From Martensiomyces pterosporus (lineage: Eukaryota; Kickxellomycota; Kickxellomycetes; Kickxellales; Kickxellaceae), in the NCBI GenBank assembly GCA_025201845.1, contig MU603987.1, positions 36,656-100,655 of the forward strand: 64,000 nucleotides of DNA, read 5' to 3'. The notes under the pieces were generated by a model. That model saw only the letters and a program-made list of their open reading frames with translations, was not told the origin of the DNA and did not search any database. Below, one piece after another: positions 42,003 through 51,600 of the stretch; positions within the stretch are counted from its first letter, which is position 1, and each line of letters starts with the position of its first letter. Both the position numbers and the translations under genes were made by a program.

Positions 42003-43850
42003 ATGAAGAGCGTTGGCGCCATTTTCACGCAGCGCCGCAACAGACAGGCAGACACCTCAGCGCCCGACGCCGATCTGGGGCCGTCGGCTGTGGCCAGTGG
42101 GTCGCTGTGGTACAACGACAGCAGCGGTGGTGGTGGCGACGAAGTAATGGAGATGTCAGATTTCGGCAACAACCAGCACACACGCGAGATCAGCCCCTTT
42201 GAGGGCTCCTCCAACGCCACCAGCAACAACCAGACCACCAGCGCCAATGTGGCTGGAACACCGCCGTTATCTGGCAGCCAGGGTGCTACCAAGGTGCATG
42301 GGCTGAAGCGTGGGCTGAAGGAGCGCCATATGACGATGATCGCACTGGGCGGGACCATCGGCACTGGTCTGTTTATCTCTGCCGGCACGTCGCTGGCTAC
42401 TGCGGGGCCTGGCGGCGCCCTGGTGTCGTATTTGCTGATGGGCGTTATTGTGTTTTTCCTCATGTCGTCGCTGGGCGAGGTGGCGACGTTTACGCCCATC
42501 GCCGGATCGTTCAACGAGTATGCGTCGAGATACGGCGACCCCGCCATTGGGTTTGCGCTGGGGTGGAACTACTGGTTCAACTACGTGTGCGTGACGGCGT
42601 CGGAGCTTGTTGCTTCGGGAATTGTCATGCAGAACTACCTGCCCCACATCAACGGCGTCCTGTGGTCGCTTATTGCGGCTGTCATCCTGCTCGCCTTGAA
42701 CCTGTTCAGTGTGCGCGGGTACGCCGAGGCCGAGTTCTGGTTCGCGGCGATCAAGGTGGTCACCGTGGTCGTGTTTATCATCATTGGCATTGTGGTGGCT
42801 GCTGGCGGGCTGGGTCACAAGACATATGGGTTTGAGAACTGGAGGATCGAAGGCGCGCCCTTTTATGACGGCGTGCCTGGCGTGCTGGCCACACTGGTGC
42901 TCACCGGGTATGCATTCCAGGGCACCGAGGTCATTGGCATTACGGCGGGCGAGGCCGAGGACCCTGTGAAGACGGTGCCGAAGGCCGTGAGGCAGGTGTT
43001 CTGGCGCATCATGATCTTCTACGTGAGCTGCATCTTCCTGATTGGCCTCATTATTCCGTTCAACGACCCCTCCCTGGTCGGCGCCAGCACCGAGAACATC
43101 GGACAGTCGCCGTTCACCATGGTCTTCAAGATGGCAGGGCTGGGCCCAGCGGCCGACATCATGAATGCCGTCATCCTGACGACGGTGCTGAGTGCTGGCA
43201 ACTCATGTGTGTACATTGCGACAAGAACGCTGTGGAACCTGGCCATGCACGGACAGGCGCCTGCCGTGTTCCGCAAGGTCACCAGGCGCGGGATCCCCAT
43301 CTGGTGCCTGGCGCTCTCCCTGGGCGTTGCCACTGGGATTTTCCTGCTGTCGCTGATTGGGAACCAGGTCGTGTACACGTGGATTCTCAGCCTGGCTGGC
43401 GTGACGGGCTTTGCAGCGTGGGCCGGTATATCGTTCTCGCACTTGAGGTTTAGGAAGGCGTACGTGCGCCAGGGGTACGATGTCCGCGACCTGCCGTACA
43501 AGGCCCTGTGGTATCCGTTTGGACCCGCGTTCTGCCTGGCCATCATACTGGTGATTATCTTGGGCCAGGGGTGGCCGTCGTTTGCGGGCGGGTTCCATGC
43601 ACAGACCTTTGTGTCGTCGTACGTGTCGGTGCCAATCATCCTGGCGCTGTATGTGGCGTGGAAGTACGCCAAAAAGACAAAGTGGGTCAGGCCGGAGCAG
43701 GCCGACATCATCCGCGACTCGATCTTTGACCCCGAATCGGATGTCTACATCAGCGGACGCAACTCCAAGGCAGCGGCTGTGGCTCACCAGAGCTCGTTTG
43801 TGTCTACGGCGAGCATCAAGGCTGAGCAGAGCAAGCCGACCATGTTGTAG
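42003..43850 (+). CDS. Amino acid permease, yeast AAT family (APC superfamily)
   Basis: 615 aa, single exon. A hydrophilic cytosolic N-terminus (~1-100, Ser/Asn-rich with acidic patches) leads to RGLKERHMTMIALGGTIGTGLF, the AAT-family start of TM1 whose GTIGTGLF loop contacts the substrate carboxylate and amino groups. Twelve hydrophobic segments can be counted to ~560. Conserved points are SLGEVATFTPIAGSFNEYASR (TM2-3) and AFQGTEVIGITAGEAEDPVKTVPKA (TM6 and loop). The Ser-rich C-terminal tail contains Lys for possible ubiquitin-directed endocytosis. It imports amino acids by proton symport at the plasma membrane; substrate range cannot be read from sequence. Lengths and motifs are complete. 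Confidence 0.97.
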   Translation: MKSVGAIFTQRRNRQADTSAPDADLGPSAVASGSLWYNDSSGGGGDEVMEMSDFGNNQHTREISPFEGSSNATSNNQTTSANVAGTPPLSGSQGATKVHGLKRGLKERHMTMIALGGTIGTGLFISAGTSLATAGPGGALVSYLLMGVIVFFLMSSLGEVATFTPIAGSFNEYASRYGDPAIGFALGWNYWFNYVCVTASELVASGIVMQNYLPHINGVLWSLIAAVILLALNLFSVRGYAEAEFWFAAIKVVTVVVFIIIGIVVAAGGLGHKTYGFENWRIEGAPFYDGVPGVLATLVLTGYAFQGTEVIGITAGEAEDPVKTVPKAVRQVFWRIMIFYVSCIFLIGLIIPFNDPSLVGASTENIGQSPFTMVFKMAGLGPAADIMNAVILTTVLSAGNSCVYIATRTLWNLAMHGQAPAVFRKVTRRGIPIWCLALSLGVATGIFLLSLIGNQVVYTWILSLAGVTGFAAWAGISFSHLRFRKAYVRQGYDVRDLPYKALWYPFGPAFCLAIILVIILGQGWPSFAGGFHAQTFVSSYVSVPIILALYVAWKYAKKTKWVRPEQADIIRDSIFDPESDVYISGRNSKAAAVAHQSSFVSTASIKAEQSKPTML

Positions 43851-44345
43851 CCTATCTGAGACTGCTGGTTTTCATGTGCCAATAATAGCTTCAATCGACT
43901 CGAGCAGCATGGGCTCTCGTCTGGCAGGTGCCTGCTTCTATTGGGCCGCCATTGCGACCCAGAAGCGCGCCAGGTGTGTGACGATAACAATAGGCCGGCA
44001 GAACAGGAGCGGAACCTGTATTCTGCGAATCTGCATGTGTGGGAAACCTGGCCCGTCGATGCGTTTGAGAGCAAATCCCCTTTGTCGCGCTCCGAAATGG
44101 CGCTTTCATTGCTGTGCCGTTGTCGCATGGCATTCCACGCCGGGTTTTTTTTTCTATTATTCTGGGATTGCGTGGACACCAGAAAAGGGCGCTCGTGACA
44201 GCACTCCCCTGCTCCGCCCTACTGTCTTCTCTCTTCTCTGCCCTTGCTCTTCTCTGCCTTCGCTCTTCTCTGCCTTCGCTCTGTCTGTCTAGAACAACCG
44301 TCCCCTTGCTCCTCGCTATTTTACACGCCTGATAGTTATTATAAT
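43851..44345. other. Intergenic, permease to ER-type membrane protein
   Basis: 495 bases with pyrimidine-rich CTTCTCTGCC repeats (44228-44285) just before the next start codon; no gene seen. Confidence 0.6.
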
Positions 44346-45315
44346 ATGAAGCTTACTAGTCTTGTTGCCTCTGTCCTGGCCTTCGCCGCCGCCGGTCTTG
44401 CTGGCAAGTTCACTCCCGCCAACGACGGTACGTTCCAATATCACCCGCTGCTATGCTGTGCTGCATTCCCTTGAATTGGCGTCCCCCTGTTCTTTCTTTC
44501 TTTCTTTCTTTCTCGGAGTGAAATGCGGCCTGTCCTGGGCTGCAAATTCGGCAGGATGCTGACAGCGCACTTTCCCATGCTTATGTGCCTTTCTAGAGTT
44601 CCAGTATGGCGATGAAATCAAAATTGAGTGCGCCCAGCTCGGCGAGCAGGGCCGCGAGCTGACGAACCCCGACAGCACCCTGCGGTGGATCAGCCCAACC
44701 TGCGTCGAGACCCGCAAGGCCCTCTCTCTGTACTACGGGCGCGACGGACCGATCCAGTGCTCGGTCAAGGCGGACGACAAGTTCCACGAGACCATGCTGC
44801 GCAGCCTCACGTTCGACAGGCCCCTCAAGTGCCGCGTGGCACGCAACAAGCTGACGTTCACGCAGCACATGGACATTGCACTGAAGATTGATGGCGTGCG
44901 CGTGAGAGGCGGAAGCAAGCTGAAGCGCATTGGAGGCAACTTTAACTGCGTCTTCCACGGACAGAAGGGCAACCTGGTCGCAGCCTCCATCTACCCCATT
45001 GTGGATCACCCGCTGCCGGAGACGGTGAGCGGAGTTACCACGATGCAGTTCAACCAGCGGTGGTACGAGGGCACGGGGATGGCCGTGCTGATGGCAAACA
45101 AGAGGCACGAGGAGGAGTTTATTATCCATCCAGTGGTCGCGGTTATGTTCTGCATCCTCACCGCCTGCATCGTCTATGTCGTTGGCCGCGTGTATGTTGA
45201 GAGCTCGCTTATCCCCCGCGTGCTGAGGGAGCATGGCGACAACAAGGCCCAGTCGCTCAAGGAATTCAGCGACGCCAACAAGGCCCAGCAGCCCGAGACC
45301 AAGAAGACAAAGTAG
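44346..45315 (+). CDS. Type I ER membrane protein with signal peptide and KKxx tail, two exons
   Basis: Exons 44346-44427 and 44597-45315 (donor GTACGT, acceptor TTCTAG) give 266 aa. Residues 1-19 are a signal peptide (MKLTSLVASVLAFAAAGLAG, cleavage after an Ala/Gly). The lumenal domain (~20-205) starts with KFTPANDEFQYGDEIKIEC and has scattered Cys that could pair. One membrane segment spans ~207-228 (HPVVAVMFCILTACIVYVVG). The cytosolic tail of ~38 residues ends in KKTK, an exact KKxx dilysine signal bound by COPI for retrieval from Golgi to ER. I do not recognise the lumenal domain; a role in ER folding, glycan handling or cargo binding is only inference. The splice restores frame exactly. 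Confidence 0.8.
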
Positions 45316-45484
45316 GAAAATCCCCTCGGGGCGCTTTTGCCTTATTCTTCCAGTGTAGCTCATAGCTTCTCTTTTTGGTATGTGCAGCATGCAAAGTGCC
45401 CTCGTCTCTTAAACAACACGCTCTACACAACTAAACTGCAAGCACGGCTACTCAGCAAAGCCTGGCCGCGGCGAGTGCGTGGCA

Positions 45485-45670
45485 CTAGCTCTTCCTGGAT
45501 GGGCAGGTCGACGGGTGCGTGGCTACCTCCATGAATGTGTAGTACGTCTTGCGGCATGCCTGGCAATACCACCCGACTGTCGCTGGCTGTGCTCCGGCTG
45601 GTGCTCCGGCTGGTGCTCCCGACTCGCTGCTCGCAAGAGCAAATGGAGTCATGGAATCGTTGCTGAGCAT
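45485..45670 (-). CDS. Mini zinc-finger protein 5 (61 aa)
   Basis: Sixty-one codons from the ATG at 45670 (a second Met at residue 7). The finger lies at the C-terminal end, Cys36-x2-Cys39-x12-His52-x3-Cys56, preceded by Trp34-Tyr35 with Tyr43 and Phe46 in the core; only five residues follow. The N-terminal 32 residues are Ala/Ser/Gly/Pro-rich, including a GAPA repeat encoded by a 12-base tandem repeat (GGTGCTCCGGCT type). A TATTTAA element on the same strand lies ~120 bases upstream. It belongs with mini zinc fingers 1-4 by spacing but sits on the opposite strand, 7 kb away, separated by three ordinary genes. Confidence 0.55.
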   Translation of the reverse strand: MLSNDSMTPFALASSESGAPAGAPAGAQPATVGWYCQACRKTYYTFMEVATHPSTCPSRKS

Positions 45671-45791
45671 GTCTTTCGGGCGATGTCTCTTGTTTTGGCG
45701 TTTGCTTGGAGAGTGGCGATGGCTATATGGAGTGGATAGCAAGAGCTCAAGCGGAGTGGGCTGGACAGAGTAGAGGTGCACGAGGCAGGCG

Positions 45792-45798
45792 TTAAATA
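45792..45798 (-). promoter_or_regulatory. TATA-like element (TATTTAA) of mini zinc-finger gene 5
   Basis: Minus-strand TATTTAA about 120 bases before the ATG at 45670. Confidence 0.35.
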
Positions 45799-46055
45799 CC
45801 TCCCAGGCGCTGCTGCAGTCGGCTGCGTATGCGTGTGCACTTGGCATCAATCTGCTCTGCACAAAGACAGCAGAGCCGTAGATAAAAAGAGCGCGCGCGC
45901 GCGCGCGAGGGTAGGCGGTGATCTGCGCGATGCGCCCTGTATCCCGCATAGAGGAGTGCTTGCAAGAGTGCAATTTGCTGTATGGGCCATTGTTCCGTTG
46001 CGAGCTGGCTGCTCTCTTATGGCGGCGAGAGCAGAAGAGCAAAAAGGCGAATCCC

Positions 46056-46088
46056 CCACGCCCACGCCCACGCCCACGCCCACGCCCA
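46056..46088 (+). repeat. (CCCACG)n hexanucleotide repeat
   Basis: About five CCCACG/CGCCCA units between small genes. Confidence 0.95.
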
Positions 46089-46293
46089 TGCACCCTCGCT
46101 TCGCTGGAACGAGGCTTTTTGTTTGGACATCCGTGCAATAATTGGCATGTATTGCGCCCATTCCACCACCACAATCCCTCCCTCTGCATATATTGCTTTT
46201 TTGTTTTTGTTTACCTGCTTGTGTGTATCGTCACGCGTAAGCCATTCGGGGGTTTGTGCATGAGAGCCAGCTAGAGACGCCGACCGAACCTGC

Positions 46294-46491
46294 CTAGTCC
46301 TGGCAGCACATCAGCTTGCACCATGATCTGGCGACCTGCAGCCTTCTGGCCACCCCAGCGATGCTTTCCGACTCGCCATCAATAGGCCAACTCTTAACTC
46401 TATTCGTGCAGATGCAGGTGCAGCACTGATCTGTCCCAGGCTGCCCAGCCCCGCTGTAGTAGTATTGGATATGGACTTTCGCTGACACCAT
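46294..46491 (-). CDS. Possible small Cys-rich protein (65 aa)
   Basis: Sixty-five codons from an ATG at 46491, with seven Cys including the cluster CCTCIC near residue 24 and CC near the C-terminus. Composition looks protein-like, but a second ATG (46514) opens an overlapping frame of similar length, and no motif decides between them. An AT-rich octamer array 75 bases upstream could act as core promoter. Kept as tentative. Confidence 0.25.
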   Translation of the reverse strand: MVSAKVHIQYYYSGAGQPGTDQCCTCICTNRVKSWPIDGESESIAGVARRLQVARSWCKLMCCQD

Positions 46492-46566
46492 CGATCCCAG
46501 CGAGAGCAATTCATTGACTTTTTGTGCTGTTCAATGGGAGAGGGGTTTGCAACGATACAGCAACAT

Positions 46567-46602
46567 TATTTACTTATTTACTTATTTACTTATTTACTTA
46601 TT
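46567..46602 (-). repeat. (AAATAAGT)n octamer array
   Basis: About four tandem octamers, A/T-rich, at TATA distance upstream of the two overlapping small minus-strand frames. Nothing else lies between them and the next gene. Confidence 0.9.
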
Positions 46603-46745
46603 ACACTACCGGGGTACTGACGCGGCGCAACTGACGCTGTCAAGAGAAAGAAAAAAAAGCGCAGCCAAGGGGCAAGGCCAGCGAATGAAGTGGCCCAAAC
46701 CGGCTGAGCGCGAAGCTCGTAGCAACAAAGAAAGGCTCTATACGC

Positions 46746-47099
46746 TCAGGAAATCTGCATCCTTCCACCGAGGTCCACCACTTTTCTACTGACTGTATCC
46801 GGGCTAATATCCAACCGAATGATAGACTTTGCGCGCACGCTGTTGAAAAACTGGCCGTCCACAATGCGCATCGTGTTGGCATCCTTGTACCTGACCACGT
46901 TCCCCGGCTTGACGGCGACTACTCGGCCGTCGCAGATGTTGCCGATGAAGAGCCCGTGCTTGGAGAGGATTATCACGCAGTTGTCTGCCTCGCGCAAGTG
47001 GAATGTGATCGACTCCCTGTGTCCGACGCTGTACATATATGACCGAAGGGTGCGGCACCAGATGTCGGACCCAGAGCTGTTGCGGACGATGACCACCAT
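46746..47099 (-). CDS. Small protein, member A of a tandem paralogous pair (117 aa)
   Basis: 117 aa from an ATG at 47099. No signal peptide, membrane segment or known motif. It aligns end to end with the protein at 47456-47842: both start MV then I/V-RN-S, share RT, F/Y-HLR, N-V-I-x-S-x2-GLF, V-x-V/K-x2-GN-x2-RY, D-x-S-x-D and end V-x2-L/M-GG-x3-I. The predicted mostly-beta pattern (alternating Val/Ile strands and Gly-Asn turns) suggests a small compact beta domain (inference). Same strand and 356 bases from its relative, so a local duplication. Function unknown; family not recognised. Confidence 0.65.
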   Translation of the reverse strand: MVVIVRNSSGSDIWCRTLRSYMYSVGHRESITFHLREADNCVIILSKHGLFIGNICDGRVVAVKPGNVVRYKDANTMRIVDGQFFNSVRAKSIIRLDISPDTVSRKVVDLGGRMQIS

Positions 47100-47455
47100 T
47101 TCTACACAGGGTGCGTTCTATGCAAAGTGCGTGTACAGGGAGTAGGGAATAAAATGTGAATGGGCCCATTTCATAGAGAAGGAGGGGTGGCGTGTGCGGC
47201 GGGATTGAAATAAACCCTGTGCTTGTCCTCGGGACTATGGCAGGCAGCAGCAGGACAAAACAAAGCAGCACAATGCTTTAATTTGCTTGAGGCGATTGGG
47301 AGATGTCTTGTATGCAGCCCACATGTATGCAGACTACCTGCCCTTGTCACATTTGCACATGGAAAGAGCGATATCCGCGCTCTTTGTAGAAAATGGAGTG
47401 GATGGCGAGGTAACGCATAACACCCTACACAGCATGCTCCCGGCAGCACCAACCT
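47100..47455. other. Spacer between the two paralogous small genes
   Basis: 356 bases serving as 3' flank of member B and promoter of member A. No clear TATA box; no gene seen. Confidence 0.6.
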
Positions 47456-47842
47456 CTAATTGCCGGGCATGTCGTCTTGGATTTCCAGGGTCCCGCCCAT
47501 CTCCTCCACCTTGGCAATTATTTCGTCGTGGCTGACGGAGTAGTCAGCAAGCTCGCTGGAGTAGACCTCGTCGGCAAAGTAGTCGCTGACAACATTGCCG
47601 GAGAATGCGTTCTGGTATCTGATTGAATTCCCGTCTTCGACAAGCACACAGCTGCCCTCCGCAACAGCCGCGTAGAATAGCCCGCTCTCGGATGCAATCA
47701 GCACCGAGTTGTTTGGACTCGTGTGCCCACTGCGCAGGTGATATGAAATGCCGCTACCGGGTGCTATCTCCTGCCAAAACGAGCCTTGCGAGGTGCGGCT
47801 GGCCAGGATCACTGAGGAGTTGTTTCGAATAGAGAAAACCAT
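47456..47842 (-). CDS. Small protein, member B of a tandem paralogous pair (128 aa)
   Basis: 128 aa from the ATG at 47842. Met1 aligns with the start of member A, and a TATAAG element lies 73 bases upstream, so the longer open frame above it is ignored. No signal peptide or membrane segment. It shares with member A the blocks RN-S, SYHLR/TFHLR, SGLF/HGLF, GNSIRY/GNVVRY and the closing MGG/LGG. It is 11 residues longer, with an acidic, Tyr-rich insertion (~85-105) and a short acidic tail. The function is unknown. Conservation of both copies as open frames argues that both are translated. Confidence 0.68.
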   Translation of the reverse strand: MVFSIRNNSSVILASRTSQGSFWQEIAPGSGISYHLRSGHTSPNNSVLIASESGLFYAAVAEGSCVLVEDGNSIRYQNAFSGNVVSDYFADEVYSSELADYSVSHDEIIAKVEEMGGTLEIQDDMPGN

Positions 47843-48609
47843 CGCTTGGAGGAAAAGCCAGAGGGGAAGTTGTCGTGTGCATGATGTAGGGGGAGGAGGT
47901 AGAAAGCAACGGCGCTTATATCCAGCGCGAGCTGGCTGTTGCATCGGCCACCCACATCTACACACCCCATTTGTGGCTGCCGTCATTGTAGATATCCAAT
48001 AAAAATAAAAAAAAGTCTAGTTTCTACAGAGTCTGCACGTCAGGCGTTCACATTTGGCCAAGTCACCGCCTTTTCATGCATACGCTAATATTAAAACAGA
48101 GGCCTGTAGAAACACGGCAACGGTAGGAAAAGTGCGAGCCACAAGTCAGAGCAAGAGCAAGAATAGAAGGAGGCAGCGACGGAGGCATCAAAGGGGAGAG
48201 AAAGCAACAGAAAAGACTAGTACAAGTCTCCTGTCGGCGTATTATCAATCATGGTACTGTGAATGGCCGGGAAAGAAGCGGCAGCGGTGATATTAAGCCT
48301 TTTTCGACAATCTGCCAGCCATTGTGCCCGAATACGCTGGAGAGAATGTATCCAGATGTCCATGTTCAAATACACGGCGGTACACATCCAGCAAGCGAGA
48401 AGGCGCTCTCATTTCGCCCCACTCACATATCTTGTTGCTGGGGGGGGGGGTTGTGGTGTATCCTCACTCACTCAAGCCACAGCCTCCATTCATGGGTTGC
48501 GCAGATGGCTGCTCTCTTGCACGGCATCAAGCAGAAGAATGCGTGCTAATCCAAAGGTGGCTCAATAAAAAAGACAAGGATCTAAAAAAAGGAGGAAATG
48601 CGTGCATGT
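47843..48609. other. Intergenic, aquarius 3' end to small gene B
   Basis: 767 bases; promoter of small gene B (TATAAG at 47920-47915, minus) and 3' flank of aquarius. A G tract lies at 48441-48450. No gene recognised. Confidence 0.55.
47915..47920 (-). promoter_or_regulatory. TATA box (TATAAG) of small gene B
   Basis: Minus-strand GATATAAG, 73 bases before the ATG at 47842. Confidence 0.5.
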
Positions 48610-51600
48610 TCACCCCTCTTCCTCTCCCTCCAGAACACCATTCGCTTCCTTTTCCGCCTCCTCGTCGTCGTCCTCGTCTTCCCCGCTCTCGTTCCCGGCG
48701 GCAGGAGCGGCTACCGGCGCAGTGCCATGGGCCTCAACATACTTTTCAATCATGCCAAACACGATCTGCCCCATCTCAACCACACCCCAAACCGCCCTTT
48801 CCTTGCGCAGCTCCTCGTCTTCGTCCTCGTCCTCGCTGCTGCCTGCGCCAAACTGCTCCTCAGGGCACAAAGCCAGACGGTCGCCATTCTCCAAAAGCCT
48901 CCTCATAGGCGCTTGCAGCTCAAAGCAAGTCTCAAACACACTGCGCCTGCCAAACACATACAGCCCAAGACGCGCCCTCGACAACGCCACGGTAAGGCGG
49001 CGCAAGTCCCTCACGTGTCCCACGGCCCTCGTCCTCACCAGCGACAAGAGGACGTAGTCGCTCTGCTGGCCCTGGTACTGATCCACAGTAGAAATCGCAC
49101 GCGGGCGGCCAAAGTGCTCCAGCCATCCACAGCGCCGCTCCAAAACATCGCGAATAAGAGCACGCTGCCCATTGTACGTTGTCAGAATCGCAATGCTCTG
49201 TGCCGGGTACCCAAGCAGCCGCATGTACTGGTAGACGGCCACCACGTATTCGGCTTCGCCCAGGTTTTGGTAGTAGTACTTGGTGGGCTCGGTCTCGCCC
49301 TTGCCCTGGAAATCGGCGACATCGACAAACTGGAACACCGATTTGAACCCGCTGTTGTTCCTCTGCGCAAACTCGCCCTCAGTGACCTGCGGCTCCAGGT
49401 CGCCCAGGTTCTGGTACCTGCCGCGGTACAGCGAGGCAATTTCCGGCCGCGCACGCGCTTGCTTGTTGAGCTCGATGTAGGGCACGCCCAGCCTGACCAT
49501 GCGCGTAAACAGACTCTGCTCCATGTTGGCGTATGCACGGAGCCCGCTGTTCTTCACCACCGGCGGAAGCTGGTTGTGGTCGCCAATCATCACCACGCGC
49601 TTCAGCCGGCGCCCTGCGCCAGAGCCCTGAGTGGTGGGCTGCAATGCCAGCGGAATAAACGTCTCGATATCCAGCACCTGCGCAGCCTCCTCCATGACTA
49701 CATTATCGTAGCGGAACCCAAGCCTGATCAGCTCGCGTCGCTTGAGCGCCGCATGCGTGCATGTCATTGCGACGATGCGCGCCTGGTTAGTCAGCAGGTA
49801 GTTCGACCGCTCGTGGTTGGTTCTTAGAAGCTCAAACGGCTGGATGTCGCCCAGCTCGTCAAATATGGACTCAATGTGGCGATAGCAGCCCTCAGCAGCG
49901 CACACAAGCCGGCCCACATCCTCCACAGCCCCATCGAACAATGGGCGGCCAAGTGCCTGCGCAAAGAACTGCGCGAAGGGGAACTCGCCAACGACGTCAT
50001 CTGGGCTGGCTGCACTGGGTCCTGTGCCGCCGGTGATCCTTCTGCGATACAGCTCCCAGCGAACACGCACATGCGAGACAAAGAACAGCCTCGCTGTCTC
50101 GCACGTGTACCCGAAGTCGCCATGAACGCCCATCGACTCGGCCAGCGTCTGCACCTGGTCGAGCAGCTCCCTGCGTCTCTCCAAGTACGACTCCACGCGG
50201 CCAGCCTTCGAGTACCGCTCCTCAGCGTCCAGCTCCTCCTCGCCATGGCCCAGGCGCAGCAGGTGGCGGGGCTCAATATCCAGTGCGATAATCTTCTCAA
50301 ACAGCTGGTTGAGTGCCTGGTTGGAGTGCGTGATAAGCAAGATGTTTTGCTTCGGGAATGCGTGGTACAGGTTGGAGATTATCTGTACCGCGACATCCGT
50401 CTTACCTGTTCCCGGTGGCCCGACCACAAGCGTGAGCCCAGGGAGGCTGGCCGAGTGGATGGCCGATACCTGCGCAGGCGTGAACCGAATGGCGTTCTCA
50501 CGCGGCTTGCTCAGCTCCAGAGGACCCATGTCAACTGCGGGCTTGCTTGATACTCGGATCGTTGTTTTGCTCTTTTCCTCATCGCCTCCAACAGGGAACT
50601 CCACGATGCATGGCTTGGCAAACTCGTCATCGATCGCAATCTCGCCGTACTCGCTGAAGCTCTCGCGCAGATGCTCTTCTGACAGGAACGTATCGCCAAA
50701 GTTGACACGAACAGACTCCGTAGTCTCCTCCTTCTCCTCGCTGCTGCTGCTCGCCAAAAGCGGGCGCTGGCTGAGTGCCGTAGCAGCAGCTGGATCGCCG
50801 TACCCAAGGAACGTCGATGAGAGCCAGCTTGGGAGCGACTGAGGGGCCAGCATAAGGTCCCTGACGGTCTCCAGCACAGCCTTGAAATTGTTTTCTTGTG
50901 GCCTACGCCGCATCACCACGTTGAACGTGGCATACACATCGTCCTGGCCCTCGCCTTCCCCGCTGGTGTCGCTGTAGTACTGGTTAGGGTCAAGCAGCAG
51001 ACGGAAGCTGCACACAGAGCTGCTTGCGGCCTCGCGATCGGCGCGTGTTTCCTGCGGGTTCAACCTGTTGGCAAACTCATCGATGGGCTTGCCGTTGATG
51101 TCCAGCTTGCATTCAACCTCGCCGCCACGAATGTGCTTGATTCCCAGATGCCCGCCAGCCGATCCCTTGTCGCCGTGGCCTGTGGCCTGCACGGCAATAA
51201 GGATGAGAACATCTTTGGGCCGCACCTCGGTGGCCCACTCCTGTCGGATAGATTCGACGTGGTTGCCCAGATCAATGGACACATCAGCACGCACGCGCGA
51301 CGGCGCAGTCTCGCCGATCCGGGGCCTCTGCACATCGACCACGCCAAACGAATGGATAGGCACAGCCATCCGAGCCCACCCACTAAAATGCGTGTTGTTC
51401 ACATCCGTGCTCGCATCCACGCCCTGGCCGCCAGCAACCGTGGCATCGGCACTAGAGTCGTAAGTCATGCGTGGCTGTAGCCTGCGCACAGCATCCTCGA
51501 CATCTTCGCGGATCTCATAGGCGCTCTCCAGGCGGAACAGATCGAAGTTGCGCGCAAGATAGTCGTGCAGCGAAAGGAATTGCAGGTTCAGCTTGGGAAC

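Larger units (their letters stand above)
45671..46293. other. Upstream flank of mini zinc-finger gene 5
   Basis: Includes the TATTTAA element (45798-45792, minus), a GC-alternating tract at 45892-45907 and a (CCCACG)n repeat at 46056-46088. Plus-strand frames here are repeat shadows. Confidence 0.5.

Noticed and set aside
48598..49827. 409-codon plus-strand frame over the aquarius gene
   Set aside because: Antisense shadow of aquarius helicase motifs.
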